Origin: JBICHN01 sp043101845
GTDB lineage: Bacteria > Planctomycetota > Phycisphaerae > Phycisphaerales > UBA5793
Length of the DNA stretch: 64,000 nt
Direction of reading: 5' to 3'
NCBI GenBank assembly: GCA_043101845.1
Contig: JBICHN010000002.1
Location: forward strand, 124,001-188,000
Part shown: positions 52,093-60,397 of the stretch, piece by piece
Layout: every line of letters starts with the position of its first letter
Numbering within the stretch: position 1 is the first letter of the stretch
The notes under the pieces: model-generated
Databases searched by the model: none
The model's input: only the letters and a program-made list of their open reading frames with translations
Told to the model about the DNA's origin: nothing
Position numbers and translations under genes: made by a program

Positions 52093-52130
52093 CCGCCTTC
52101 CGGAACCTCCCGGAAGGCGGTCAAGTTTTT
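52093..52130 (+). terminator. Rho-independent terminator after the PEP-CTERM-like gene
   Basis: CCGCCTTCCGG at 52093-52103 and CCGGAAGGCGG at 52110-52120 make a perfect 11-bp stem with a 6-nt loop, followed by TCAAGTTTTT. It ends 18 bp before the convergent E2 gene stop. Confidence 0.85.
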
Positions 52131-52147
52131 CCCGGAGCGGGTTCGCG

Positions 52148-53512
52148 TCAGACGAGGAGCGTCGCCGGATTCTCGAGCATCTGGCGGAAGGTCTGCAGGA
52201 ACTGCGCCGCCATCGCGCCGTCGATGATTCGGTGGTCAAGCGAGAGCGTGCAGTTCATCTCGTGACCGACGACGATCTCACCATCGCGCACGACCGGCCT
52301 CTCGAGCGCCGATCCCACGGCGAGTATCGCCGCGTTCGGCGGATTGATGATCGCGGTGAAGAAGTCGACTTCGTACATCCCGAGGTTCGAGATCGTGAAG
52401 GTCGAGCCCGACATTTCCTCCGGCGAGAGACCCTTCGTACGCGCCTTGTTCGCGAGGGTCTTCGCATCGGTTGAAATCTGTCGAAGCCCCTTCCGATCGG
52501 CGTCGAAGATCGTCGCGACCAGGAGTCCGCCGCCGCGCTCTTCAGGGAGTGACACGGCCATGCCCACATTCACGCGGTCGTTGATCTCGAGCGAATCCTT
52601 CTTCCACGCGGCGTTGAACATCGGGTGGTGATGAATCGAGAGCGCCGCGGCGCGGACGACGAAGTCGTTGACGGAGAGCTTCACCCCCTGCGACTCAAGC
52701 TGCGCGTTGAGCGTCTTGCGCAGGTCGAGCAGCGGGTCCATGTTCACAACGACCGAGACCTGATAGTGGGGGATGGACTGCTTTGACTCGACGAGACGCT
52801 TCGCGATCGTCTGCCGCATATTCGACAGCTTCACCGAGCCTCCGAGCGGCGTGCCGCCTGCGTCCGGGGCCGACGCTGCCGGGGCCGGCGCGCTTGCGGC
52901 TGTTTCGCGGACGCCATCGCCGCCGTCAATCACCGCCATCACATCGCGTTTCACGATGCGCCCGCCCGGCCCCGAACCGTCAATCGATTTGAGATCGAGA
53001 TCGTGATCTTCGGCGAGACGGCGGGCGAGAGGGCTCACGAGAAGTCGGCCGTTTGGTTCTCGACTCGATCCGGACGCTCCGTTCGACTTCGTCTTCGGCG
53101 TCCCGGACGGTCGCTCGGCCACGGCGGTACCGGTGGTGGAGTCCGAGTCCGTGTCGTCGGTGTCTTCGGCGTCGTCGCTCGACTTTCCGGATTTCTTCTT
53201 CGACTTCGACGACTCGGCGCCTTCCCCCTTCGGCGCGGGGCCCGCCTGTTCGGCCACCTCGTTCGGATCCTCACCTTCCTCCGCGAGAACGAGCATCAAT
53301 TCTCCGATGGCGACGGTGTCGCCCTCGGAGATCACCACTTTCGCCACGACCCCATCGTCGTACGACGGCATCTCCATAGTGGCTTTGTCGGTTTCGATGT
53401 CGGCGAGCACCTGATCGGCCTCGACCTTGTCACCCTCTTTCACATACCACTTCACGAGGGTTCCCTGCTCCATCGTGTCCGACAGACGCGGCATCTTGAT
53501 TTCGATCGACAT
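52148..53512 (-). CDS. pdhC: Pyruvate dehydrogenase E2 (dihydrolipoamide acetyltransferase)
   Basis: 454 residues. One lipoyl domain (1-80, VLADIETDKATMEM, lipoyl Lys43), an acidic Ser/Lys/Glu-rich linker, a peripheral-subunit-binding domain (about 164-200, RLLVSPLARRLAEDHDLDL... GRIVKRDV), another Ala/Pro linker and the catalytic domain ending with LSLDHRIIDGAMAAQFLQTFRQ, where His and Asp are the active residues. It joins acetyl groups to CoA in the PDH complex. The ATG at 53512 is supported by homology; the upstream frame to 53593 adds unconserved residues. Third gene of the pdhA-pdhB-pdhC operon. Confidence 0.94.
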   Translation of the reverse strand: MSIEIKMPRLSDTMEQGTLVKWYVKEGDKVEADQVLADIETDKATMEMPSYDDGVVAKVVISEGDTVAIGELMLVLAEEGEDPNEVAEQAGPAPKGEGAESSKSKKKSGKSSDDAEDTDDTDSDSTTGTAVAERPSGTPKTKSNGASGSSREPNGRLLVSPLARRLAEDHDLDLKSIDGSGPGGRIVKRDVMAVIDGGDGVRETAASAPAPAASAPDAGGTPLGGSVKLSNMRQTIAKRLVESKQSIPHYQVSVVVNMDPLLDLRKTLNAQLESQGVKLSVNDFVVRAAALSIHHHPMFNAAWKKDSLEINDRVNVGMAVSLPEERGGGLLVATIFDADRKGLRQISTDAKTLANKARTKGLSPEEMSGSTFTISNLGMYEVDFFTAIINPPNAAILAVGSALERPVVRDGEIVVGHEMNCTLSLDHRIIDGAMAAQFLQTFRQMLENPATLLV

Positions 53513-53619
53513 GGGAGTATCTCGGCGATGAGTCGAGAGCGAACTCCCGACACCTGCATAGTCATTTCGTCGTGAACGACCCCGGTCGCTCACTCCAACC
53601 CGTCTAAGCGGCGGTCAGG

Positions 53620-54600
53620 TTACGCGAAGTAGGTCGCTTCCTTGACCGCTCGAATGATCTTGCCCGGGTTCGGCAGCATGGCCTGCTCGAGCTTCTTCGA
53701 GTACGGCGGAGGAACATCGTCACTGTTGACCCGATACACGCGATTGTCGAGATGATCGAGCGCGTGATCGTACACCTGCGCCGCAACTTCACTCGCGACC
53801 GAACCGAACGGCCAGGACTGGTCCACCACGACGCAGTAATTCGTCTTCTTCACGCTGCGGATGATGGTCTCGATATCGAGCGGACGAATCGTGCGCCCGT
53901 CGATGACTTCGCATTCGATGCCGTCCTTTGCGAGTTCGTTCGCCGCTTCGAGGCAGAAGTGAACCGGACGGCCGAAGCTCACGACGGTACAGTCGGCGCC
54001 TTCGCGCTTGATGTCCGCCTTGCCGAACTCGATCAGGTATTCCTCTTCCGGAACTTCACCCTTGTCGCCGAGCATGCGTTCGGATTCGAGGAAGAAGACG
54101 GGGTCCGGTGAGCGGATGGCGGTCTTGAGCAGACCCTTCGCGTCATACGGGGTCGAGGGGATCGCGATGTGCATGCCGGGCACATTCGAGAAGAGTCCTT
54201 CGACGCACCAGGAATGGGTCGAGCCGAGCTGACCGCCGGCGCCGTCGTTGCCGCGAAAGACGCAGGGAACGGAAAACTGACCGCCGGACATATAGAGCAT
54301 CTTCGGCGCGTTGTTCAGGATCTGATCGGCCGCGACGAGACTGAACGACCAGCTCATGAATTCGACGATCGGTCGGAGCCCCATCATCGCGGCGCCGATG
54401 CCGAGTCCGGCGAATCCACATTCCGAGATCGGCGTGTCGATGACGCGCTTCTCGCCGAACTCGTCGAGCATTCCCTGGCTGACCTTGTACGCGCCGTTGT
54501 ACTGTGCGACTTCCTCGCCGATGAGAAAGACGCGATCGTCGCGTCGCATCTCTTCGGACATCGCTTCACGCAGCGCTTCTCGGAACTGAATCTGACGCAT
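53620..54600 (-). CDS. pdhB: Pyruvate dehydrogenase E1 beta subunit
   Basis: 326 residues. RQIQFREALREAMSEEMRRDDRVFLIGEEVAQYNGAYKVSQGMLDEFG is the family's start, ISECGFAGLGIGAAMMGLRPIVEFM follows, and the C-terminal DQSWPFGSVASEVAAQVYDHA region is present. With E1 alpha it forms the thiamine-diphosphate decarboxylase of the PDH complex. It sits 68 bp downstream of pdhA and 108 bp upstream of pdhC. E3 (lipoamide dehydrogenase) is not in the window. Confidence 0.95.
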   Translation of the reverse strand: MRQIQFREALREAMSEEMRRDDRVFLIGEEVAQYNGAYKVSQGMLDEFGEKRVIDTPISECGFAGLGIGAAMMGLRPIVEFMSWSFSLVAADQILNNAPKMLYMSGGQFSVPCVFRGNDGAGGQLGSTHSWCVEGLFSNVPGMHIAIPSTPYDAKGLLKTAIRSPDPVFFLESERMLGDKGEVPEEEYLIEFGKADIKREGADCTVVSFGRPVHFCLEAANELAKDGIECEVIDGRTIRPLDIETIIRSVKKTNYCVVVDQSWPFGSVASEVAAQVYDHALDHLDNRVYRVNSDDVPPPYSKKLEQAMLPNPGKIIRAVKEATYFA

Positions 54601-54667
54601 GTATTCGTCTCTTGCTTCGGCTCGTCATGGAGCGGCGAACGAGGTCGCCGAGAATTGATGGTTCGGA

Positions 54668-55780
54668 TCAGTCTTCATCATCCGGAAACTCGCCGACCGG
54701 ATGGTCGAGCATGCCCGGCGGCTCGGTCGGACCGAACGGCTCCGTGAGCGGCTCAATGAAAACATCGGTGTACAGGTCGGCCGAAGGATCGGGCTCGGGC
54801 GCCTCGTCGGCCCATTTGATCGCTTCACGCACTTCCTGACGAACGGACTGGTTCATTTCCTTGAAGTCGTCGTCGGAGAAGTCTCCCGCGTCGATGAGCC
54901 GGTCGGCAAGGATTCGGATCGGGTCGTTCGACTCGTACTCGCCGACCTCTTCCTTCGTGCGGTACTTCTGGGGATCCGACATCGAGTGACCCTTGTAGCG
55001 ATAGGTCTGAATCTCGATGAACGCGGGGGACTGCTGCTCGCGGCAGCGGTCGGCGATGGGCTTGACCTCGCGGTAGATCTCGTCGACATCCATGCCGCCG
55101 ATGGTGTGGCCGGGCATGTCATACGCCGCGGCCTTCGCCGGCAGATCATCCGCGTTCGCCGTGCCGCGTTCGATCGCCGTTCCCATCGAATACCGGTTGT
55201 TCTCGACGATGAAGATGACCGGAAGGCTGAGCACCGCGGCGAGATTCATCGCTTCGTGAAACGCGCCCTGGTTGAGCGCGCCGTCACCGAGGAAGCACAG
55301 CGTCACACGCTTGTCGCCCTCGCCGAGCACTTCGTGCTCGTACTTCGTGGCGAACGCGATTCCGGCGCCGAGCGGGCACTGCCCTCCCACGATCGCATGC
55401 CCGCCGTAGAAATGGGTGCGCTTGTCGAAGAGGTGCATCGACCCACCCTTACCCTTGGCGCAACCGGTCAGTTTGCCGAACATCTCGGCCATGAGATACC
55501 GGGACTCGGTCCCGCGTGCGAGGGCGTGTCCATGATCGCGATAGGCGGTGATGATCGGATCGTCATCGTTCACCGCGGCGACGCAGCCCACGGCGACCGC
55601 TTCCTGACCGATGTAGATGTGGCAGAAACCGCCGATCTTCGCTTCCTGATACGCCTGCATCGTCCGCAACTCGAACTCGCGGATGAGCATCATGTCGCGA
55701 AGCCACTTCAGGCGGGCCTTCGCGGGGGGAAGATCGGAGGCGGCGGCGTTTCGCGCCGTGGAAGATTCAATCATCGTCAT
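54668..55780 (-). CDS. pdhA: Pyruvate dehydrogenase E1 alpha subunit
   Basis: 370 residues. The thiamine-diphosphate motif GDGALNQGAFHEAMNLAAVLSLPVIFIVENN (GDG...NN) is complete, YRYKGHSMSDPQKYRTKEEV is the phosphorylation-loop region of the family, and GHAIVGGQCPLGAGIAFA the active-site segment. It decarboxylates pyruvate and transfers the hydroxyethyl group to E2 lipoyl arms. First gene of the operon; the acidic GAGGAC lies upstream of the start. Confidence 0.95.
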   Translation of the reverse strand: MTMIESSTARNAAASDLPPAKARLKWLRDMMLIREFELRTMQAYQEAKIGGFCHIYIGQEAVAVGCVAAVNDDDPIITAYRDHGHALARGTESRYLMAEMFGKLTGCAKGKGGSMHLFDKRTHFYGGHAIVGGQCPLGAGIAFATKYEHEVLGEGDKRVTLCFLGDGALNQGAFHEAMNLAAVLSLPVIFIVENNRYSMGTAIERGTANADDLPAKAAAYDMPGHTIGGMDVDEIYREVKPIADRCREQQSPAFIEIQTYRYKGHSMSDPQKYRTKEEVGEYESNDPIRILADRLIDAGDFSDDDFKEMNQSVRQEVREAIKWADEAPEPDPSADLYTDVFIEPLTEPFGPTEPPGMLDHPVGEFPDDED

Positions 55781-55998
55781 ACCAGATTCGTCCTCGTCCG
55801 GGAGCGCGAAGGTTCGGCGGGCTCGTCGCGATGACGATCGATCGGTGGTGGATCTGGCCCGGGCCGGTCGGCGTCGGGCGCCGCGTTTCGTCCTGGAACC
55901 CCATTCTAGGGGCGGCGTTCACGGGTTCCACGAATGCGACGCTATGGAGAGGCTCGTGAAAGCGTTCACAAAGATGACCGCCCCCGAACACGCGGGTC

Positions 55999-56004
55999 TA
56001 CACT
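55999..56004 (+). promoter_or_regulatory. Probable -10 element of a leaderless promoter (tsaB)
   Basis: TACACT ends 9 nt before the tsaB ATG at 56014; the intervening bases (GACCCGCCT) hold no Shine-Dalgarno. Confidence 0.5.
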
Positions 56005-56013
56005 GACCCGCCT

Positions 56014-56712
56014 ATGCCAGATATCGGCCCTTTCAGTCTCGCGATTGAGGTGGCGAGCCGATCCGGCGCCGTCGCCCTCGGCCGCGAAGAGACCTTCCTC
56101 GACGAGGAGCGGGTCGGGCCTGAGCTGCGTCGCGCTGACGATCTGCTCCCCGCGATCGATCGGCTGATGCGACGACATCGCGTGGCTCCTTCCGAGCTCG
56201 GCGCCGTCTTCATTTCGATCGGTCCCGGTGGATTCACCGGCCTGCGGCTTGGCGTCACCGTCGCGAAGATGCTCGGGTTCGCGACGGACGCCCGGATCGT
56301 CGCCGTTCCGACCGCGGAGGTCGTCGCTGAGTCGGTGGCGCCGAACTCCGGCTGTCTGCTCGTCGCGATCGGATCGAAGGGAGACCGATTCTGGGCGACA
56401 GTCTTCGAGGGGACAGAAGGAGTATGGGAGGTTCGTGAGGCCGGGCGGGAGGTCGACGCAGCCGCGACCGACCTCCGGGAGTGGATGCGAGCGGATCTTG
56501 TGGTGAGCGATCGGCCGCCCCCGGGCCTTGTCAACGCGTGCGCGGAGCGCGAGACGCCGATTGAATCGGCCGCCTATTCCGCCGCCGCCTGTTGGCGGGT
56601 TGGCCGCCGTCGCGCCGGGCGTGGACTCTGGACCTCGCCGGCCCGACTGGCGCCCTTGTACGGGCGCGAGCCGGAAGCGGTTCGACAGTGGCGACGCCGC
56701 GACGCTCCGTGA
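56014..56712 (+). CDS. tsaB: tRNA threonylcarbamoyladenosine biosynthesis protein TsaB
   Basis: 232 residues. The ASKHA-fold N-terminal part with SLAIEVASRSGAVALG and the highly conserved IGPGGFTGLRLGVTVAKMLGF identifies TsaB, a partner of TsaD in t6A37 tRNA modification. The C-terminal half is more variable, as usual for TsaB. tsaD, tsaE and tsaC are not adjacent. Divergent from the pdh operon. Confidence 0.9.
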   Translation: MPDIGPFSLAIEVASRSGAVALGREETFLDEERVGPELRRADDLLPAIDRLMRRHRVAPSELGAVFISIGPGGFTGLRLGVTVAKMLGFATDARIVAVPTAEVVAESVAPNSGCLLVAIGSKGDRFWATVFEGTEGVWEVREAGREVDAAATDLREWMRADLVVSDRPPPGLVNACAERETPIESAAYSAAACWRVGRRRAGRGLWTSPARLAPLYGREPEAVRQWRRRDAP

Positions 56713-57056
56713 AACAAGGTCAACTTGGAAAGCCTGTGGAACCCCCGCTGAGCCGGATACGAATAGGGAGTTCGGGTTTCGGTCGAGGGGGTCCGGCCGC
56801 CCGCATCTCTGTTCTCGCCGGGGCAGCGACCATCGATCGCGACGATCGACCGGCCGTTTTCGGCTCCTGCGTGTTTTCGGACGAATGCTGTTTCGCCAGT
56901 CCGGACCCGGAGTTCCGGTCGCTGTTAAGTCGGTCAATCGCCGGACCGATGACTGGTTTGGTGAAACTGGGGCATCTGGGTCATTTGAGCAGACTGGGCG
57001 AGTAGCGTCCGGCGTCCCCGCTCTGGACCGGCGCCCCCTGGTGTGGGAATCTTCTC
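56713..57056. other. Intergenic region upstream of the HTH-receiver gene
   Basis: 344 bp without a convincing gene. The right part (56950-57000) is rich in irregular ACTGG/CTGGG repeats, but I could not make a regular repeat or a recognisable promoter of them. Open frames that cross it are extensions of tsaB shadows. Confidence 0.4.
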
Positions 57057-57635
57057 ATGGGCGAGTGGGCCAACAAGCAGGTCTTTACCACGGGCGAAGC
57101 CGCCGAGATCTGCAAAGTCAGCCAGCAGACGATCATTCGTTGTTTCGACAGCGGTCGTCTGCAGGGATTCCGGGTGCCGGGCTCTCGGTTCCGCCGCATT
57201 CCGCGTGGCGAACTGATCCGGTTCATGCGCGACAACGAGATTCCGCTCGATGCGCTCCACGACGGCGACCACCGCATCCTGATCGTTGATGACGATGAGA
57301 ACATCATTGAGCTCTTCAAGGATGTACTCGCGAAGAATGACAAGTATGAAGTTGAGACCGCGGCGACCGGCTACGACGCGGGCATGCTGACCGAGTCATT
57401 CAAGCCGAACCTCGTCATCCTCGACTACATGCTGCCCGACATCAACGGCAACCTCGTCTGCCAGCGGATTCGCAGCAATCCCGAACTCGCCGACACCAAG
57501 ATCATCATCGTGTCGGGCGTCGTGAACCGAGACGAGATCGACGACCTGCTTCGCTCCGGCGCCGACGATTTCGTGAAGAAGCCCTTCAATATCGACCAGC
57601 TGCTCCAGCGGATCGACGAGCTCCTCGAGGTCTGA
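57057..57635 (+). CDS. Excisionase-type HTH fused to a receiver domain
   Basis: 192 residues. Residues 8-60 are a MerR/excisionase-like DNA-binding domain (FTTGEAAEICKVSQQTIIRCFDSGRLQGFRVPGSRFRRIPRGELIRFMRDNEI). Residues 72-190 are a response-regulator receiver with the acidic pocket ILIVDDDEN, phosphoacceptor Asp in LVILDYMLPDINGNLV, Ser in IIIVSGVVN and Lys in DDFVKKPFNIDQLL. The order, DNA-binding domain first and receiver second, is the reverse of the usual response regulators. It probably binds DNA under control of an unknown kinase. A strong terminator follows 34 bp after the stop. Confidence 0.9.
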   Translation: MGEWANKQVFTTGEAAEICKVSQQTIIRCFDSGRLQGFRVPGSRFRRIPRGELIRFMRDNEIPLDALHDGDHRILIVDDDENIIELFKDVLAKNDKYEVETAATGYDAGMLTESFKPNLVILDYMLPDINGNLVCQRIRSNPELADTKIIIVSGVVNRDEIDDLLRSGADDFVKKPFNIDQLLQRIDELLEV

Positions 57636-57668
57636 TCCGGAGGGCGAACGCCATTGCGTTGAATGACC

Positions 57669-57696
57669 GCGGCGGCCAATCGGCCGCCGCTTTTTT
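57669..57696 (+). terminator. Rho-independent terminator after the HTH-receiver gene
   Basis: GCGGCGGCC at 57669-57677 and GGCCGCCGC at 57682-57690 form a perfect 9-bp stem with the loop AATC, followed by six Ts (57691-57696). Confidence 0.95.
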
Positions 57697-57730
57697 CTGC
57701 TGCGTCCCATGGTATCGAATGAATGCGCGC

Positions 57731-58213
57731 TCAGTTGTCCGCGTGTTCACCGACGGCGCCGAGCAGATTGAGGGAGACCCGATCGATTCGGACCCCGAGC
57801 CGATGCTCGATCTGCTCGAGGACCTCGGGCCGAATCTGCTCGAGCAGTTCGCGCCCGAGATCGTCGGGAACATCGATGTACCGGCCGCTTTCGCGATCGA
57901 CGACATGGAGATGCGGATGGAGGTCCGCGTCGTAGCGGGACGAGCCGCGGGTCACCGGGAGGCGGCGACACAAGCCCGCGTCACAGAGCGCTTCGAGCGT
58001 GTTGTAGACGGTGGCCAGACTCAGTCCGCGGGCGTCGTGCTGGACGATGTCGTGCAGTTCCTCCGCGGTCGGGTGGGAACGGGTCGCGGCGAGGGCGCGA
58101 TAGATCGCCAGTCGCTGCTTGGTGCAACGCAACCCTCGCTCGGCGAACAGTTTTCGAACCTCCTCCACGATCGGATCCTCTCTCGAGCTCCGGGTCTTCA
58201 CTCCGGAGGACAT
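57731..58213 (-). CDS. Fur-family metalloregulator lacking the CxxC zinc motif
   Basis: 160 residues. The winged-helix part (EEVRKLFAERGLRCTKQRLAIYRALAATRSHPTAEELHDIVQHDARGLSLATVYNTLEALCDAGLCRRL) and the dimerisation part (SRYDADLHPHLHVVDRESGRYIDVPDD) are those of Fur/PerR. The histidines of HPHLH, which bind the regulatory metal, are present, but the two cysteine pairs that hold the structural zinc in Fur and PerR are absent: VVDRESGRYID replaces the CxxCG segment. It may therefore sense iron, haem or peroxide in an Irr-like way. The start is set at 58213 by homology; a longer frame runs to 58630. Confidence 0.88.
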   Translation of the reverse strand: MSSGVKTRSSREDPIVEEVRKLFAERGLRCTKQRLAIYRALAATRSHPTAEELHDIVQHDARGLSLATVYNTLEALCDAGLCRRLPVTRGSSRYDADLHPHLHVVDRESGRYIDVPDDLGRELLEQIRPEVLEQIEHRLGVRIDRVSLNLLGAVGEHADN

Positions 58214-58310
58214 TATCGCGTCGCGGTGGCGCAGGACCAATGAATAGAGCGAAATGGCCGCCGGAGGAGCGTCCCGGGAGTCGGGGCTCTTCCTCGTCCG
58301 TGCGGTCGCA

Positions 58311-58316
58311 TATGCT
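58311..58316 (+). promoter_or_regulatory. Probable -10 element of a leaderless promoter (58323 gene)
   Basis: TATGCT ends 6 nt before the ATG at 58323; no Shine-Dalgarno is present. It decides for 58323 over the in-frame start at 58254. Confidence 0.45.
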
Positions 58317-58322
58317 CTGCGG

Positions 58323-58526
58323 ATGCGGAATCTTGCGAAGACCATTCTCGCCGGGGGACTCGCGCTGTGTGTCGCCTCGTTCACGATGATCGACCGTGGA
58401 TGGTTGGCCGACGCCTTCGAGCCGCTTGGATTCATCGCGCATCCGGCCGCGGCGATCGTCGGACTGGGCGGGCTCGTCCTCTGTCTCGTCGCGGCGGCCA
58501 TGCTTCGCCGGACGACGCCGCTCTGA
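58323..58526 (+). CDS. Small membrane protein of unknown function
   Basis: 67 residues with two membrane helices (LAKTILAGGLALCVASFTMI and AAAIVGLGGLVLCLVAAAML). No family is recognised. It stands between the fur-like gene (divergent) and the DUF885 peptidase gene (33 bp downstream), and probably shares a transcript with the latter. Confidence 0.55.
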   Translation: MRNLAKTILAGGLALCVASFTMIDRGWLADAFEPLGFIAHPAAAIVGLGGLVLCLVAAAMLRRTTPL

Positions 58527-58559
58527 GATCTCGTCCCTTCTCCTACACAGGAGCGTCTG

Positions 58560-60386
58560 ATGCCACGCCGCTCGCTCATCCATGCACTCGCGCCGGCTCT
58601 TGTCGGCGCCGCGCTGCTCTCGATCACCACTTTCGCCCAACCGTCGCCCGGCGATGAGTTGCACCGCTTGTTTGAAGATCGTTTCGCGTGGCAGATGGAG
58701 GAGTATCCGGAATGGGCGATGTCACGGGGAGACTACACGAACGCCTCACGGGTGACCGACCAGAGTCTCGAGGCCATCGCCCGACGCCACGAGCGCACTC
58801 GAACTGATCTCGAGCGGCTTCGCGTGATCGATCGGTCGCTTCTCGATGATCAGGATCAGGTGAATTACGACCTCTTCGAACTCGAACTCGAGCACTCGAT
58901 CGCCGGGCACGAGTTCCGGACTTTCCTCGCCCCGATCGGCGGGCGATATGGTCCACACCAGTCGATCCCGCAGATGGCGGAGCGCGTCCGATTCAAGACG
59001 GAAGAGGACTACGCGAACTATCTGTCGAGGCTCGAGCAGGTTCCGCAGACGATCGACGCCCTCATCGAGCGACTCGAGGCCGGACTGCGCGAGGGTCGCA
59101 CACCGCCGAAGATCACGCTCGAGGGCGTTCCGGGCCAGTTCGACGCGTTGCTCGACGAGGGGGGACTCGACCGGCTCCGTGACCCGTTCGCTCGAATGCC
59201 GGAAACGATCCCGCCGGCGCGTCGCGAGGCGCTGTTGACCCGGTTCGACGAAGTCTCGCTTCCGAGTGTTCTCGAGTCGATGCGGCGCCTCGGGCGATTC
59301 GTCACCGAGGAGTACATCCCGGCGACGCGCGAGTCGATCGCGGCGACTGACTGGCCCGACGGCGAAGCCTACTACAACCATCAGTTGCGCGTCATGACCA
59401 CGACCGACCTCACGGCGCGAGAGATCCACGAGATCGGATTGCGCGAGGTCGCACGGATCCGGGCGGAAATGCTCGAGGTCATTCGTTCGAGCGACTTCAT
59501 GGAGCGGAGGCCCGACGCGTCGGAGCTCAGTGACAACGCGCTCTTCGACGCGTTCATCGAGTACTTGCGCACCGATCCGCGTTTCTACTGCGAGACTGAG
59601 GATGAACTCCTCATGCGGTACCGGGATATCTGCAAGCGCGCCGACGCGAAGTTGCCCAGGGTCTTCAAGACGCTGCCGCGCCTTCCCTACGGGGTGCGCG
59701 AGGTCCCCGAATTCATGGCGCCGAACCAGACCACGGCGTACTACATGTCGGGTGACATCCGTAACGCCGAGCCGGGTTACTTCTACGCGAACACCTATGC
59801 GCTCGATCAGCGTCCAACCTACGAGATGATTGCGCTGGCCCTGCACGAAGCCGTGCCGGGCCACCATCTCCAGATCGCGCTCGCTCAGGAACTCGAAGGC
59901 CTCCCGGAGTTCCGAAAGGAAGCCGGGTTCACCGCATTCGTCGAAGGGTGGGCCCTCTACTCCGAGCGTCTCGGCATCGAGATGGAGATGTACGAGGATC
60001 CGTACGACGACTTCGGACGACTGCTCTACGAAATGTGGCGGGCGTGCCGCCTCGTGGTCGACCCCGGCATGCATGCGCTCGGTTGGTCGCGACAGGAGGC
60101 CATCGACTTCATGCTCGCGAACACGGCGCTCAGCGAACTCAACATTACGACCGAGGTCGATCGCTACATCGCATGGCCCGGCCAGGCGACGGGATACAAG
60201 ATTGGCGAGCTCAAGATTCGAGAACTCCGCGAGCGCGCCGAACAGGCGCTCGGCGCCGAGTTCGACCTCCGGGAATTCCACGATGTCGTCCTGCTTGCGG
60301 GCGCCATTCCACTCAATGTGCTCGAGACCCGGGTCAACGAATGGATCGAGCGATCGGCGTCGGGAGTCGACGGTCCGCTCCATTGA
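58560..60386 (+). CDS. Secreted DUF885 zinc metallopeptidase-like protein
   Basis: 608 residues. A signal peptide (ALAPALVGAALLSITTFAQPSPGDE) precedes a DUF885 protein. The gluzincin-like motif HEAVPGHH starts at residue 429; its first His, the Glu and the last His form the zinc and catalytic site, with FVEGWALYSERLGIEMEMYEDPYDD supplying the third ligand. The family comprises mostly exported peptidases or carboxypeptidases of unknown substrate. ACAGGAG is 6 nt upstream of the ATG. The methyltransferase gene follows closely. A 545-codon open frame on the other strand is a shadow. Confidence 0.9.
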   Translation: MPRRSLIHALAPALVGAALLSITTFAQPSPGDELHRLFEDRFAWQMEEYPEWAMSRGDYTNASRVTDQSLEAIARRHERTRTDLERLRVIDRSLLDDQDQVNYDLFELELEHSIAGHEFRTFLAPIGGRYGPHQSIPQMAERVRFKTEEDYANYLSRLEQVPQTIDALIERLEAGLREGRTPPKITLEGVPGQFDALLDEGGLDRLRDPFARMPETIPPARREALLTRFDEVSLPSVLESMRRLGRFVTEEYIPATRESIAATDWPDGEAYYNHQLRVMTTTDLTAREIHEIGLREVARIRAEMLEVIRSSDFMERRPDASELSDNALFDAFIEYLRTDPRFYCETEDELLMRYRDICKRADAKLPRVFKTLPRLPYGVREVPEFMAPNQTTAYYMSGDIRNAEPGYFYANTYALDQRPTYEMIALALHEAVPGHHLQIALAQELEGLPEFRKEAGFTAFVEGWALYSERLGIEMEMYEDPYDDFGRLLYEMWRACRLVVDPGMHALGWSRQEAIDFMLANTALSELNITTEVDRYIAWPGQATGYKIGELKIRELRERAEQALGAEFDLREFHDVVLLAGAIPLNVLETRVNEWIERSASGVDGPLH

Positions 60387-60397
60387 CGGAACGAGCG

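Noticed and set aside
56528..57289. A 253-codon plus-strand frame overlapping tsaB, the gap and the HTH-receiver gene
   Set aside because: It overlaps two recognised genes in another frame and has Arg/Ser-rich shadow composition.
58746..60383. A 545-codon open frame antisense to the DUF885 peptidase gene
   Set aside because: The sense strand encodes a complete peptidase with an intact zinc motif; the antisense protein shows no motif and an unnatural composition.
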